A stretch of DNA of 64,000 nt, taken from an uncultured Lachnospiraceae bacterium (GTDB lineage Bacteria > Bacillota > Clostridia > Lachnospirales > Lachnospiraceae). The stretch lies in assembly GCA_910585545.1 (NCBI GenBank), contig CAJUFN010000007.1:1-64000 (forward strand). Reading direction: 5' to 3'. Below are positions 8,835-16,365 of this stretch, piece after piece. The notes under the pieces are model-generated. The model was not told the origin of the DNA and made no database searches. It saw nothing but the letters and a program-made list of their open reading frames with translations. The stretch's first letter is position 1. Every line of letters begins with the position of its first letter. Both the position numbers and the translations under genes were made by a program.

Positions 8835-10976
8835 TTACTCATAAAAGTCGACTGCAAAAAGTTCTTCTCCAGCTGTAAGCGTTCCTTCTTTTAAAAGTCT
8901 GACTTTCTGTTTATCCGTTAGTTCCGGGCAAAGAACAGGAGATGTAATAGATGGTGCATTTTCTTTAAGAAACTCTAAGTCAAGTTCCAAAAGCGGATCT
9001 CCTTTCTTTACTTTCTGACCGTTTTCTACAAATACTTTAAAACCTTCTCCATTTAATTTTACAGTGTCGATCCCTACATGAATCAACAGGCTGATGCCAC
9101 TTTCTGTTAAGAATCCGACAGCATGTTTTGTATCAAATACAAAGCAGACTTCGCCGTTTTCCGGCGCTCTCACGATGGTCTCCGTTGGTGTTACGACAGC
9201 ACCATCTCCCATCATTTTCTGGGCAAATGCCTCATCCGGCGCAGTTGTAAGGTCTGCCGCCTCGCCTGTGATCGGGCTTGAGATTACCACTGTTTTTATC
9301 AGTTTTACTTCCGCTTTTGATGCATTTTTTTCTGTATCAGTCGCAAAATCTCCTTCGGCTGCAATGTATTCTTCATCCGGCGCAGTGTCCAGATAATCTT
9401 CTAAGTTTGATTTTATCACAGCTACCTGTGGTCCGTAAATAATCTGTACACCATTTCCTTTATGAACAACACCAGATGCACCTGTTGATTTTAACATGAC
9501 ATCACTTACTAATTCCGGTTTGTTTACAGTGCAGCGAAGTCTTGTTGCACAGCAATCCACATCCGAAATGTTTTTCTTACCACCAAGGCCATTGCAGATG
9601 GTATAAGAAAGAGGGTCAGCACTTGCAGCATCACCGTTTCCGTCTGTATTTTTTTTGCGTGCGTCCACATCACTTCTACGATATAATTTTACCTCTTCGC
9701 TGTCATCACGTCCAGGTGTTTTTAAGTCCATTTTTGTGATCAAGAATCTGAAAAGGAGGTAATATACGATAAAATATCCAATACCTACAATCACGATCCA
9801 GATCCAGTTTGTCTTTGCATTTCCCTGCAGAATTCCGAACAAAGATAAGTCAATCAGTCCGCCGGAAAATGTCATACCGACACCTACTTCAAATACGTGC
9901 ATCAGCATATACGCAAAGCCAGCAAATACACAGTGGATACCGTAAAGAAGTGGTGCTACAAATAAGAATGTAAATTCCAATGGTTCTGTAATCCCCGTCA
10001 ACATAGAAGTAAGCGCAGCTGAAATAAGAAGGCCTCCGACTTCTTTTTGCTTTTCCGGTTTTGCAGTTTTGTACATAGCAAGTGCTGCTCCCGGAAGACC
10101 GAAAATCATCAATGGAAATTTACCTGACATAAATCTCGTTGCAGATACTGCAAATTGTTGTGTAGTCGGGTCAGCAAGCTGGGCAAAAAAGATATTCTGT
10201 GCACCTTCTACGATAACTCCGCCTACTTCCAGGCTTCCTCCAAGACCTGTCTGCCAGAATGGAAGATAAAATACGTGATGAAGTCCGAACGGAAGCAAAA
10301 GACGTTCCATCAGTCCATATACCCAGGTCCCGAAATATCCTGAATTTAAAACAACATTACCTACGGCATAGATTCCTGACTGGATTACAGGCCATATAAA
10401 ATACATTAAGATACCGACACCTACATAAACAACACCGCATATAATTGGTACGAATCTTGTTCCGCCAAAGAATGACAATACCTGCGGAAGCTGAATCTTA
10501 TAAAACTTATTGTGAAGTGCGGCAACGCCAAGACCGACAAGAATACCGCCGAACACCCCCATTTGAAGAGATATAATCCCACATACAGAGGTCGTAGCAC
10601 CGTTTAACATGTTGTCAGCACCGCCGTTGATATTGATTAATGCACCGATGGAAGCATGCATGATAAAGAATGCAATGGCTGCAGACAGTGCAGCAACTTC
10701 TTTTTCTTTTTTCGCCATACCGATTGCAACGCCCATGGCAAAGATAATCGGAAGATTGGCAAATACAATGTTACCGGCATCACTCATGACTAGGAAAATC
10801 GCATTTAATATAGTTCCCGGTCCTGCGATTCCAAGCAGTCCATAAGTTTCAAGCATAGTTTCATTTGTAAAAGAGCCTCCGATTCCAAGCAAAAGCCCTG
10901 CTACCGGAAGGATGGCAATTGGAAGCATAAATGATCTTCCGACACGTTGTAGAACGCCAAAAATTTTGTCTTTCAT
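8835..10976 (-). CDS. ptsG: PTS glucose-specific EIICBA permease
   Basis: 713 residues in the order EIIC-EIIB-EIIA. EIIC (1 to about 415) is a multi-span membrane domain with the sugar-site segment GITEPLEFTFLF near 328-339. EIIB (about 450-530) carries the phosphorylated cysteine C476 in DVDCCATRLR. EIIA (about 560-705) carries H618 (TKHAVG) and H633 in LIHVGIDTVKLNGEGF, the phospho-acceptor equivalent to His90 of E. coli Crr. It imports glucose or a close relative as the 6-phosphate. A charged linker of about 30 residues joins EIIC to EIIB. Its leader contains a RAT/terminator pair (11072-11163). The start follows AAAGGAG. Substrate is inferred from the glucose-type subfamily and the GlcT-like neighbour. 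Confidence 0.93.
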   Translation of the reverse strand: MKDKIFGVLQRVGRSFMLPIAILPVAGLLLGIGGSFTNETMLETYGLLGIAGPGTILNAIFLVMSDAGNIVFANLPIIFAMGVAIGMAKKEKEVAALSAAIAFFIMHASIGALININGGADNMLNGATTSVCGIISLQMGVFGGILVGLGVAALHNKFYKIQLPQVLSFFGGTRFVPIICGVVYVGVGILMYFIWPVIQSGIYAVGNVVLNSGYFGTWVYGLMERLLLPFGLHHVFYLPFWQTGLGGSLEVGGVIVEGAQNIFFAQLADPTTQQFAVSATRFMSGKFPLMIFGLPGAALAMYKTAKPEKQKEVGGLLISAALTSMLTGITEPLEFTFLFVAPLLYGIHCVFAGFAYMLMHVFEVGVGMTFSGGLIDLSLFGILQGNAKTNWIWIVIVGIGYFIVYYLLFRFLITKMDLKTPGRDDSEEVKLYRRSDVDARKKNTDGNGDAASADPLSYTICNGLGGKKNISDVDCCATRLRCTVNKPELVSDVMLKSTGASGVVHKGNGVQIIYGPQVAVIKSNLEDYLDTAPDEEYIAAEGDFATDTEKNASKAEVKLIKTVVISSPITGEAADLTTAPDEAFAQKMMGDGAVVTPTETIVRAPENGEVCFVFDTKHAVGFLTESGISLLIHVGIDTVKLNGEGFKVFVENGQKVKKGDPLLELDLEFLKENAPSITSPVLCPELTDKQKVRLLKEGTLTAGEELFAVDFYE

Positions 10977-11071
10977 TTCTTTTCTCCTTTTTCCTTTATT
11001 TAATCTTTACAAAGGATGCATCATGTGTATCAGCGGAAGGAGGAATGCGCTTTATTATATAAAATGAAAGC

Positions 11072-11131
11072 AAAAAAGAGACACTAATACACATAAACAT
11101 CCAATTAATATTTATGTATAGTTAATGCCTC
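11072..11131 (-). terminator. Leader terminator of ptsG, antitermination target
   Basis: Minus strand arms at 11111-11131 (5' arm, GAGGCATTAACTATACATAAA read in two blocks around one bulged C) and 11078-11097 (3' arm) can form 20 base pairs, including a few G-U. The loop has 13 bases and a run of six U follows (11072-11077). The 5' arm shares its first half with the right side of the RAT site, so the two structures exclude each other. Confidence 0.8.
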
Positions 11132-11163
11132 ATCCGTTCATTCAAAATAAGTAACATACTATA
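11117..11163 (-). promoter_or_regulatory. RAT (ribonucleic antiterminator) site of ptsG
   Basis: On the minus strand TATAGT and ACTATA close a structure whose left side contains GTTACT and right side AGGCAT, the conserved elements of LicT/GlcT/SacY RAT sites. The upper stem CTTAT/ATGAG has a larger apical loop (13 bases) than the Bacillus subtilis ptsG RAT. It starts about four bases after the predicted transcription start and overlaps the leader terminator. Confidence 0.75.
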
Positions 11164-11173
11164 TCTGCATTTG

Positions 11174-11203
11174 ATAATAGCACTTACAAAGTCAAATTGT
11201 CAA
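11174..11203 (-). promoter_or_regulatory. Promoter of ptsG
   Basis: Minus strand -35 TTGACA (11198-11203), 18-base spacer, -10 TATTAT (11174-11179). The transcript would begin near 11167 with a leader of about 190 bases. Confidence 0.75.
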
Positions 11204-11247
11204 TATAAAAAATGAAATTAATAATTAACAATTACAAGCCCATCATT

Positions 11248-11724
11248 TCACATGCAACACGGTATTTTGCAGACATCAATCCACTCTATGAAACCGGAAT
11301 ATTCCTCTAATTCCCAAAGTGAAAGCTCAATCGCACTATTCGAACTTCCACATGCAGGAAATACGGTATCGAAGCGTCTCAGTGATATATCTAAATATAC
11401 TCCCACATTTTCATTTACGGCAAAAGGGCAGACCCCTCCGACAGCATGTCCAATCAAAGCTTCTACTTCATCGAACGACAACATTTTTGCTTTCATTCCA
11501 AACTGAGCTTTATATTTTGCATTATCAATCTTGGCATCACCCGCAGTGACAATCAATATCACTTTTTCGCCTATATGGAATGACAGTGTTTTCGCAATAC
11601 GTTTTTCCTCACACTGCAATGCCTTCGCAGCAAGAGTTACCGTTGCACTTGAAATTTCAAATTCCTGTATTCTTTCCTCAATTCCTTTTGTTTTAAAATA
11701 TTTTCTTACTTTTTCAATAGACAT
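11248..11724 (-). CDS. YbaK/EbsC family aminoacyl-tRNA deacylase
   Basis: 158 residues from MSIEKVRKYF, chosen because GGAGGG precedes this ATG while longer starts overlap the upstream gene. The single YbaK/ProRS-associated domain shows a TVTLAAKALQCEEKRIAKTLSF segment (about residues 28-50), the ILIVTAGDAKIDNAKYK block with the family lysine, and the VGGVCPFAV loop (about 96-104). Such proteins hydrolyse mischarged tRNA, for example Cys-tRNA(Pro) or Ala-tRNA(Pro); which substrate is used here cannot be told. It follows a GNAT gene by 37 bases. A 17-codon fossil of a close paralogue lies at 4654-4707. Confidence 0.87.
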   Translation of the reverse strand: MSIEKVRKYFKTKGIEERIQEFEISSATVTLAAKALQCEEKRIAKTLSFHIGEKVILIVTAGDAKIDNAKYKAQFGMKAKMLSFDEVEALIGHAVGGVCPFAVNENVGVYLDISLRRFDTVFPACGSSNSAIELSLWELEEYSGFIEWIDVCKIPCCM

Positions 11725-11761
11725 ACAATTCCCTCCAAATACATATTCAATAAAAGTAACA

Positions 11762-12265
11762 TTATCTAAGCACTTTATCATAAGCCAGCTTATCGCTTTC
11801 CCGAAAAACTATCACACCACATTGTTTAAATCCATTCTTTTCTAAAATATGCTGCATTCGTTTGTTGGAAGCATCTGTATCGACACGGATGTAGAAAATT
11901 CGATTTTTACGGCAATAATCTTCTATCAATCTCCATGTGATGTCTGCCAGCCCAATTCCTCGATACTTCTGTAAAAAAGACATTCGATGCACCACCGCAT
12001 ATCTATCTTCTGCCTGCCATTTTCCGTCAATGTCCTCATATGCCGGCTCTCCCTCAAAATCAATGCACATATATCCGGCAATTATTCCATCTACTTTTAT
12101 GACAAAGCCTTTTTTAGTCAGAATATCTTCTCGAATCGTTGCCTGGTCCGGATATTCATTCGTCCATTGCATAAACCCTTGCTCTTGTTGAAAACACCTT
12201 CCCGAGTTAATAATCTCATAACATAATCCGGCATCTTCTTTTTCAGCCATTTCCAGTGTATTCAT
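11762..12265 (-). CDS. GNAT family N-acetyltransferase
   Basis: 167 residues from MNTLEMAEKED; AGGAG lies nine bases upstream, so the longer frame (with WRKIQKEKH) is not favoured. Acetyltransferase features: VHRMSFLQKYRGIGLADITWRLI (motif A, acetyl-CoA pyrophosphate loop with Q/R-x-x-G-I-G, about residues 92-115) and the later ASNKRMQHILEKNGFKQCG (motif B). The substrate is not predictable. It is probably co-transcribed with the ybaK-like gene downstream. Confidence 0.88.
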   Translation of the reverse strand: MNTLEMAEKEDAGLCYEIINSGRCFQQEQGFMQWTNEYPDQATIREDILTKKGFVIKVDGIIAGYMCIDFEGEPAYEDIDGKWQAEDRYAVVHRMSFLQKYRGIGLADITWRLIEDYCRKNRIFYIRVDTDASNKRMQHILEKNGFKQCGVIVFRESDKLAYDKVLR

Positions 12266-12358
12266 TGTATGCTTCTCCTTTTGTATTTTACGCCAGTTAA
12301 AGTATGCCACAAACTCCCTTCTATCACAAGAACATATATACTTTTACATCTATATAGA

Positions 12359-12399
12359 TTAGGGCGTCAAAAGGTCATTGACCTTTTGACACCCTAATC
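12359..12399. repeat. 20-bp near-perfect inverted repeat
   Basis: Arms at 12359-12378 and 12380-12399 (ATTAGGG, then GTCAAAAGGTCA and complement) differ at one position and leave only a one-base centre. Neither side is followed by a good T tract, so it is a poor terminator. It stands exactly between the GNAT gene and the first gene of the mosaic island. Confidence 0.7.
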
Positions 12400-12436
12400 C
12401 TAAGCAAAAACATATCCATTTTAATTTGCCCCTACT

Positions 12437-12649
12437 TTAAGCCATAATGGGTTTGCGCGCTTCGATATACAGGTCGATATCCTCGATGATATAGTTCGTA
12501 CCCGTTGTATGCAGGGCTTCATAGCAGGAGTAGATATACTCCCATACCCGATAACGAGTGAAAAGCTCGGCAAGCTGTTTGCCCGTCAAGTGTTTCGCCA
12601 TTTTGTACTGTTCAGCACAGAATATCATAAAATTGCCCTGAATGCTCAT
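12437..12649 (-). CDS. DUF3791 domain small protein
   Basis: 70 residues starting MSIQGNFMIFCAEQYKMAKHL; GGAGGAGG precedes this ATG. The FMIFCAEQYKMAKHLTGKQLAELFTRYRVWEYIYSCYEALHTTG core fits DUF3791, a family of small helical proteins often encoded beside DUF3990-type proteins in gut Firmicutes, for which a toxin-antitoxin role has been suspected. The stop codon of a truncated upstream frame lies two bases before its ATG, so it was once the second gene of a coupled pair. No intact partner remains. Confidence 0.7.
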   Translation of the reverse strand: MSIQGNFMIFCAEQYKMAKHLTGKQLAELFTRYRVWEYIYSCYEALHTTGTNYIIEDIDLYIEARKPIMA

Positions 12650-12651
12650 AA

Positions 12652-12789
12652 TCAAACCTCCTCCGGAATTTCAAAGCTACCCGTCTTTTTTTCTTCATCA
12701 AACATATTGAAAAGTGTAAGCGGGCTAAAATGCCAAAGCTTCGTGTCCTCCTGCTCCAATAGGGCATATAGATCAGACCCATAAATTTG
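12652..12789 (-). pseudogene. C-terminal fragment of the gene upstream of DUF3791
   Basis: A frame bounded upstream by a stop codon and without a start codon at its head reads QIYGSDLYALLEQEDTKLW, then HFSPLTLFNMFDEEKKTG, ending EIPEEV-stop. The amphipathic, acidic composition and translational coupling to DUF3791 look like the true 3' end of a protein gene whose 5' part has been lost. I cannot name the family with confidence. Confidence 0.5.
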
Positions 12790-12834
12790 CTATTGATTAA
12801 CTCATTTGTGTTTGCCCTTTTTAAGATTCTACTA

Positions 12835-13140
12835 TTATTGAAATAATTCATCACCACTTTTGAAATCAAAACCTGGGTGATAGTCAAATTTTACTGCACC
12901 AACGCTTGCCATGCCTTTTGTCGCTTTACAAATACGTGCTATACCCTCATTCCCGAAACCAGCGCATAATTCTATGGCTTTTACACCTTGTTCTACCAGT
13001 TCTTGTGCAACGGTTTCAGCTTCAGAATAACTTTTTACTCCAACAACTGTCAATTTGACGGTTGAAGTATCAATAACACTTCTATGCTTTTTATAATCTA
13101 CCTCCGGTGCGATGAAAATGAATGCTGCATTTACTTTCAT
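12835..13140 (-). CDS. DUF6506 family protein
   Basis: 101 residues, AGGAGG before the ATG. The sequence MKVNAAFIFIAPEVDYKKHR, then LTVVGVKSYSEAETVAQELVEQGVKAIELCAGFGNEGIARI, fits the DUF6506 family, a small alpha/beta protein of unknown function with a conserved ELCAGFG loop that may bind a small ligand. It lies downstream of an RpiR-type regulator in the same direction, though a terminator hairpin (13225-13254) separates them. Confidence 0.75.
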   Translation of the reverse strand: MKVNAAFIFIAPEVDYKKHRSVIDTSTVKLTVVGVKSYSEAETVAQELVEQGVKAIELCAGFGNEGIARICKATKGMASVGAVKFDYHPGFDFKSGDELFQ

Positions 13141-13224
13141 TATGAAATCCTCCTATAAAATTTGATTTAGATAGTTACTTCCAAATATTTTTATTTAGTT
13201 ATTTACCTCCTGCTCTGATAGTAT

Positions 13225-13254
13225 AAAAAAACCTGTTACAAATAAAGTAACAGG
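13225..13254 (-). terminator. Intrinsic terminator after the RpiR-type gene
   Basis: Minus strand CCTGTTAC / GTAACAGG, 8-bp perfect stem with loop TTTATTT, followed by seven T. It lies eight bases past the regulator stop codon. Read-through to the DUF6506 gene would need to pass it. Confidence 0.85.
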
Positions 13255-13262
13255 CTGTTTCT

Positions 13263-13976
13263 TTATATTCTTCTTGCAAGGGCTTCTAAAACAAATAAGG
13301 TTGGGACTTGTGTGGTTGCATTGTAATTCCCATTAACACGGTGTTCTTTCATGTTATAAGTAAAGCTCCAATCAGATATTTTTGCCAATGTACTGGTTAC
13401 CACATTAGTGATACCTAAAACTACACACTTTTTCTGTTGGAATTGTCGAACCATATCAATCAATTCTTTAGTTTCTCCACTTTCAGATAACGCAATAATA
13501 ACAGTGTTTTTATAGGAGTATGTGTCTATAGGGTAAAAGGTGTCCTCCAATCCAACCGAAAATTTACCCATATTAGAAAAAAGTCTTGCACCATACTTTG
13601 CCAAAGTTCCTGATGAACCATTTCCAATAAAAATCAAATATTCAGAATTTTTAATCGCTTCAACAGGAAATGAAATTTTCCTTTCAAAAGCACTTGAATT
13701 TGTTCTTTCAAAAAAAAAGCTCAGTTCTTGTAGATCCTCTAATGGTGGTTGCATTTTAAGAACAGATATTTCAGCTTCTACAGCCTTTTTAAATTCAGAG
13801 TATCCGTCATAACCATTTTTACTGCAAAAGCGTAATAGTGTTGATGTTGATATATGCATCTCGTTTGCTAGTTCACGGATTGTCATATAAGGAACTTTTT
13901 CGATATTAGAAATTACATATTTATAAATCATAACTTCTGTTTCATTATATTTTTGAATCTCATTATATGAAAACAT
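13263..13976 (-). CDS. MurR/RpiR family transcriptional regulator
   Basis: 237 residues. The N-terminal HTH_6 domain (about 1-75) has MTIRELANEMHISTSTLLRFCSKNGYDGYSEFK; the C-terminal SIS domain (about 100-237) has LIFIGNGSSGTLAKYGARLFSNMG and IIALSESGETKELI, the phosphosugar-binding loops. Members sense sugar phosphates and control sugar or amino-sugar genes. It is somewhat shorter than the usual 280 residues. The ATG is preferred to an in-frame TTG just upstream because AGGAGG is eight bases before it. The only nearby target candidate is DUF6506. Confidence 0.88.
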   Translation of the reverse strand: MFSYNEIQKYNETEVMIYKYVISNIEKVPYMTIRELANEMHISTSTLLRFCSKNGYDGYSEFKKAVEAEISVLKMQPPLEDLQELSFFFERTNSSAFERKISFPVEAIKNSEYLIFIGNGSSGTLAKYGARLFSNMGKFSVGLEDTFYPIDTYSYKNTVIIALSESGETKELIDMVRQFQQKKCVVLGITNVVTSTLAKISDWSFTYNMKEHRVNGNYNATTQVPTLFVLEALARRI

Positions 13977-14002
13977 CAAGACCCCCTCCTATTCATAAAA
14001 AC

Positions 14003-14031
14003 ATTATACATGGACTTAATGATTTTTACAA
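14003..14031 (-). promoter_or_regulatory. Promoter of the RpiR-type gene
   Basis: Minus strand -35 TTGTAA (14026-14031), 17-base spacer, -10 TATAAT (14003-14008), about 27 bases before the start codon. Confidence 0.6.
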
Positions 14032-14055
14032 TTACGGATAGCAAGACTTATGCTG

Positions 14056-14568
14056 TCAACCTATTATTACTTTATGATGGTACATGACATTCGCGCCGGG
14101 GTTGTCGTTGCCGTAGCCCTCCATGAGATTGATAGCGCCCCAAATGCCAAGTCCGGTTCCAAGTGCTACAACAAGGGTCTGCAAAACGTCTACTGCGCTA
14201 TTCAACCCGCTAAGATAAGATTTCATAGTAAACTCCCTGCTCATGGCGTTTACAAGCATCATTTCCATGCCGGACAGTTCGATATTCGCCGGAATCAGGT
14301 CTACACCCTCATTATGGTGTAAAATTCCTTCGCCCACTTCCATCGGTTCGCCACGGATAATCTTTTCCATCTGCGTTGCCAGCGTGACAGAAAGATTGTC
14401 CTGATCTGCCCACCCCAAAGAGGTTGTCAAATCTCCCTGCGGATCGGCGTCCACAAGCAGCACCCTCTTTCCCTCATTTGCAAGCCCTATCCCTAAGTTT
14501 ACGGCAGTCGTGGTCTTACCCGTCCCGCCTTTCTGGTTTGCAAGGGCGATTACCTTACATTTAGACAT
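14056..14568 (-). pseudogene. In-frame chimaera of truncated ParA and a truncated Maff2-type conjugation protein
   Basis: The 170-codon frame begins as a Soj/ParA ATPase (MSKCKVIALANQKGGTGKTTTAVNLG, deviant Walker A at residues 12-19, then VDADPQGDLTTSLG), but ParA sequence stops near residue 113 (MSRE), less than half of the normal 260-275. From M115 it reads MKSYLSGLNSAVDVLQTLVVAL, then GLGIWGAINLMEGYGNDNPGA, which matches the start of Maff2-type small membrane proteins of Tn1549-like conjugative elements. The last ten residues are unrelated. AGGGAG seven bases before M115 could allow separate translation of the Maff2 part. The frame is best explained as a deletion scar of an integrative conjugative element. 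AGGAGG precedes the first ATG. Confidence 0.75.
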
Positions 14569-14728
14569 CACGGTTTACCTCCTTTCCTGAAAAATTTAAT
14601 AGCTACTCTGTATAAAGCAGAATGGCTATGTAAGGTTTTGGGCAATAAAAAAACCGACTGATTCTGATATGAGACCTCTAAAGTAGACAGATTAAATATA
14701 AAAATCTGTTGCTTTGGAGGTATTTTTC

Positions 14729-15403
14729 ATGCCAAGATCAAAACATACACCCGAATTTAGAGCCAAGGTATCCCAAGAATATATAGATAGAACAGATTCT
14801 ATTCAATTCCTTGCCAATAAATATGGCATAGGTTATTCGACATTGGTAGGATGGATTAATGAATACAGGATTCATGGGATAACTGCATTCTGTCATAAAA
14901 AGAACAGAACTTATTCTAAAGAGTTCAAAATAAAATGCGTAGAAGCAGTAATGAATGGCGAAGGTTCCGTGAATGACATCATTGCTCGGTACGGAATATC
15001 CAGCCGTTCTGTTTTAAGACAATGGATTAAGGTGTATAATGCCAATAGAGAACTTAAGGATTACGATCCAAAACAGGAGGTCTATATGGCAGAAGCACGG
15101 AGAAAAACAACGATGGAAAAACGAAAAGAAATCGTTGATTATTGTATAAATCATAACCATGATTATAAGAATACAGCAGCAAAGTATGACATTTCTTACA
15201 GCCAGGTTTATTCCTGGGTAAAGAAATATGATGCGAATGGTGAAGACGGATTAACCGATAAGCGGGGACATCACAAAACAGATGATGAAGTAGATGAATT
15301 AGAACGCTTAAGACGTGAGAATCTGCGATTAAAACGTCAGTTGGAAGAAAAGGACATGGTAGTTGAACTGTTAAAAAAAGTGAAAGAATTCGAAAGGATG
15401 TGA
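14729..15403 (+). CDS. IS3-family transposase OrfA (HTH domains, leucine zipper)
   Basis: 224 residues from MPRSKHTPEF; GGAGGT lies eight bases before this ATG. It holds three HTH_28-like modules (SIQFLANKYGIGYSTLVGWI, SVNDIIARYGISSRSVLRQWI, DYKNTAAKYDISYSQVYSWV) and a C-terminal heptad stretch (ELERLRRENLRLKRQLEEKD), typical of the long OrfA of IS150-type elements. It recognises the element ends. The frame ends in ATGTGA, overlapping orfB. Confidence 0.92.
   Translation: MPRSKHTPEFRAKVSQEYIDRTDSIQFLANKYGIGYSTLVGWINEYRIHGITAFCHKKNRTYSKEFKIKCVEAVMNGEGSVNDIIARYGISSRSVLRQWIKVYNANRELKDYDPKQEVYMAEARRKTTMEKRKEIVDYCINHNHDYKNTAAKYDISYSQVYSWVKKYDANGEDGLTDKRGHHKTDDEVDELERLRRENLRLKRQLEEKDMVVELLKKVKEFERM
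15373..15380 (+). other. Candidate -1 frameshift site for OrfAB
   Basis: A7G run; in the orfA frame it reads TTA AAA AAA GTG, giving the slippery heptamer A AAA AAA. A -1 slip enters the orfB frame, which is open from here (SERIRKDVRLG...) to its annotated start. IS150-group elements make their transposase by such a slip. Confidence 0.6.
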
Positions 15404-16365
15404 GGCTTGGAAAAGTACGCCATGAATCAAAATATTTAACAATCAGGCATCTCCATGTAGAGAAAAAATGGAGCATAGGATGGATGTGCAGCCACCTTGA
15501 GATATCAAGGGCTGCATACTATAAATGGCTGCACAGGACAGTGCCGGATGCAGAGCAGGAAAATATCAAACTCGCAGAATGGATTAAAGAGTTTGACGAA
15601 CGTTTCCATCATATCCTAGGATATCGGAGAATGGCATCCTGGATCAACCATTTTAATCATACTGCATACAGTAAAAACAGAGTTCATAGAATCATGAAAA
15701 AGCTGGGAATACATTCGGTGATACGCAAAAAGAAGAAAAAATATACATACTCAGAACCTGATGAAACGGTGGAAAATATACTTCAAAGGGATTTTTATGC
15801 ATCTGCCCCGAATCAGAAATGGGCTACGGATGTGACAGAATTTAAAGTGCCTGGTGAACAAAAGAAGCTGTATTTAAGTGCTATTTTGGATTTGTATGAC
15901 AGGTATCCCGTAGCTTATGTTGTCAGTGCAAGAAATGATAACGGGCTAGTATTTGAAACATTTGACAGGGCGATTGCAGCTTTTCCCGATGCCAAACCGG
16001 TGTTTCATTCAGACCGCGGATTCCAGTATACCAGCAAGATGTTTCAGAAGAAACTTGAAAAACAGGACATGGAGCAATCCATGTCTAGGGTTGGACACTG
16101 TATTGATAATGGACCAACAGAAGGGTTCTGGGGAATCATTAAAACTGAAATGTATCAAATGTATAAAATAACGGATGAGGCTTCATTGAGATATGCCATT
16201 AAAGATTACCTGCGTTTTTACAGTGAGGAACGACCACAGGACAGATACCACTGCAAAACACCAATGGAGGTGCGTCAGAAGGCACTGGATTCTGATATGC
16301 CAATAGAATATCCTATTCCGGAAAACAAGCGGATAAACAAATATAAAGAGAAATGGTGTGCATAG
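15400..16365 (+). CDS. IS3-family transposase OrfB (DDE integrase core)
   Basis: 321 residues from a GTG that overlaps the orfA stop. HTH_21 region (ERFHHILGYRRMASWIN, about residues 65-80), then the rve integrase core: first Asp in KWATDVTEF, second in FHSDRGFQYTS, and the Glu in NGPTEGFWGIIKTE (35 residues after the second Asp, the DDE spacing of the IS3 family). Full-length, no internal stop. Natural product is probably the frameshifted OrfAB. Confidence 0.93.
   Translation: MRLGKVRHESKYLTIRHLHVEKKWSIGWMCSHLEISRAAYYKWLHRTVPDAEQENIKLAEWIKEFDERFHHILGYRRMASWINHFNHTAYSKNRVHRIMKKLGIHSVIRKKKKKYTYSEPDETVENILQRDFYASAPNQKWATDVTEFKVPGEQKKLYLSAILDLYDRYPVAYVVSARNDNGLVFETFDRAIAAFPDAKPVFHSDRGFQYTSKMFQKKLEKQDMEQSMSRVGHCIDNGPTEGFWGIIKTEMYQMYKITDEASLRYAIKDYLRFYSEERPQDRYHCKTPMEVRQKALDSDMPIEYPIPENKRINKYKEKWCA

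Noticed and set aside
12612..12887. 91-codon minus-strand frame MTITQVLIS...
   Set aside because: Basic, Arg/Lys-rich out-of-frame reading that overlaps the better supported acidic fragment, with no ribosome site.
14056..14568. Functional plasmid or chromosome partition ParA
   Set aside because: More than half of ParA is missing, no parB is adjacent, and the C-terminal part is a Maff2 fragment.
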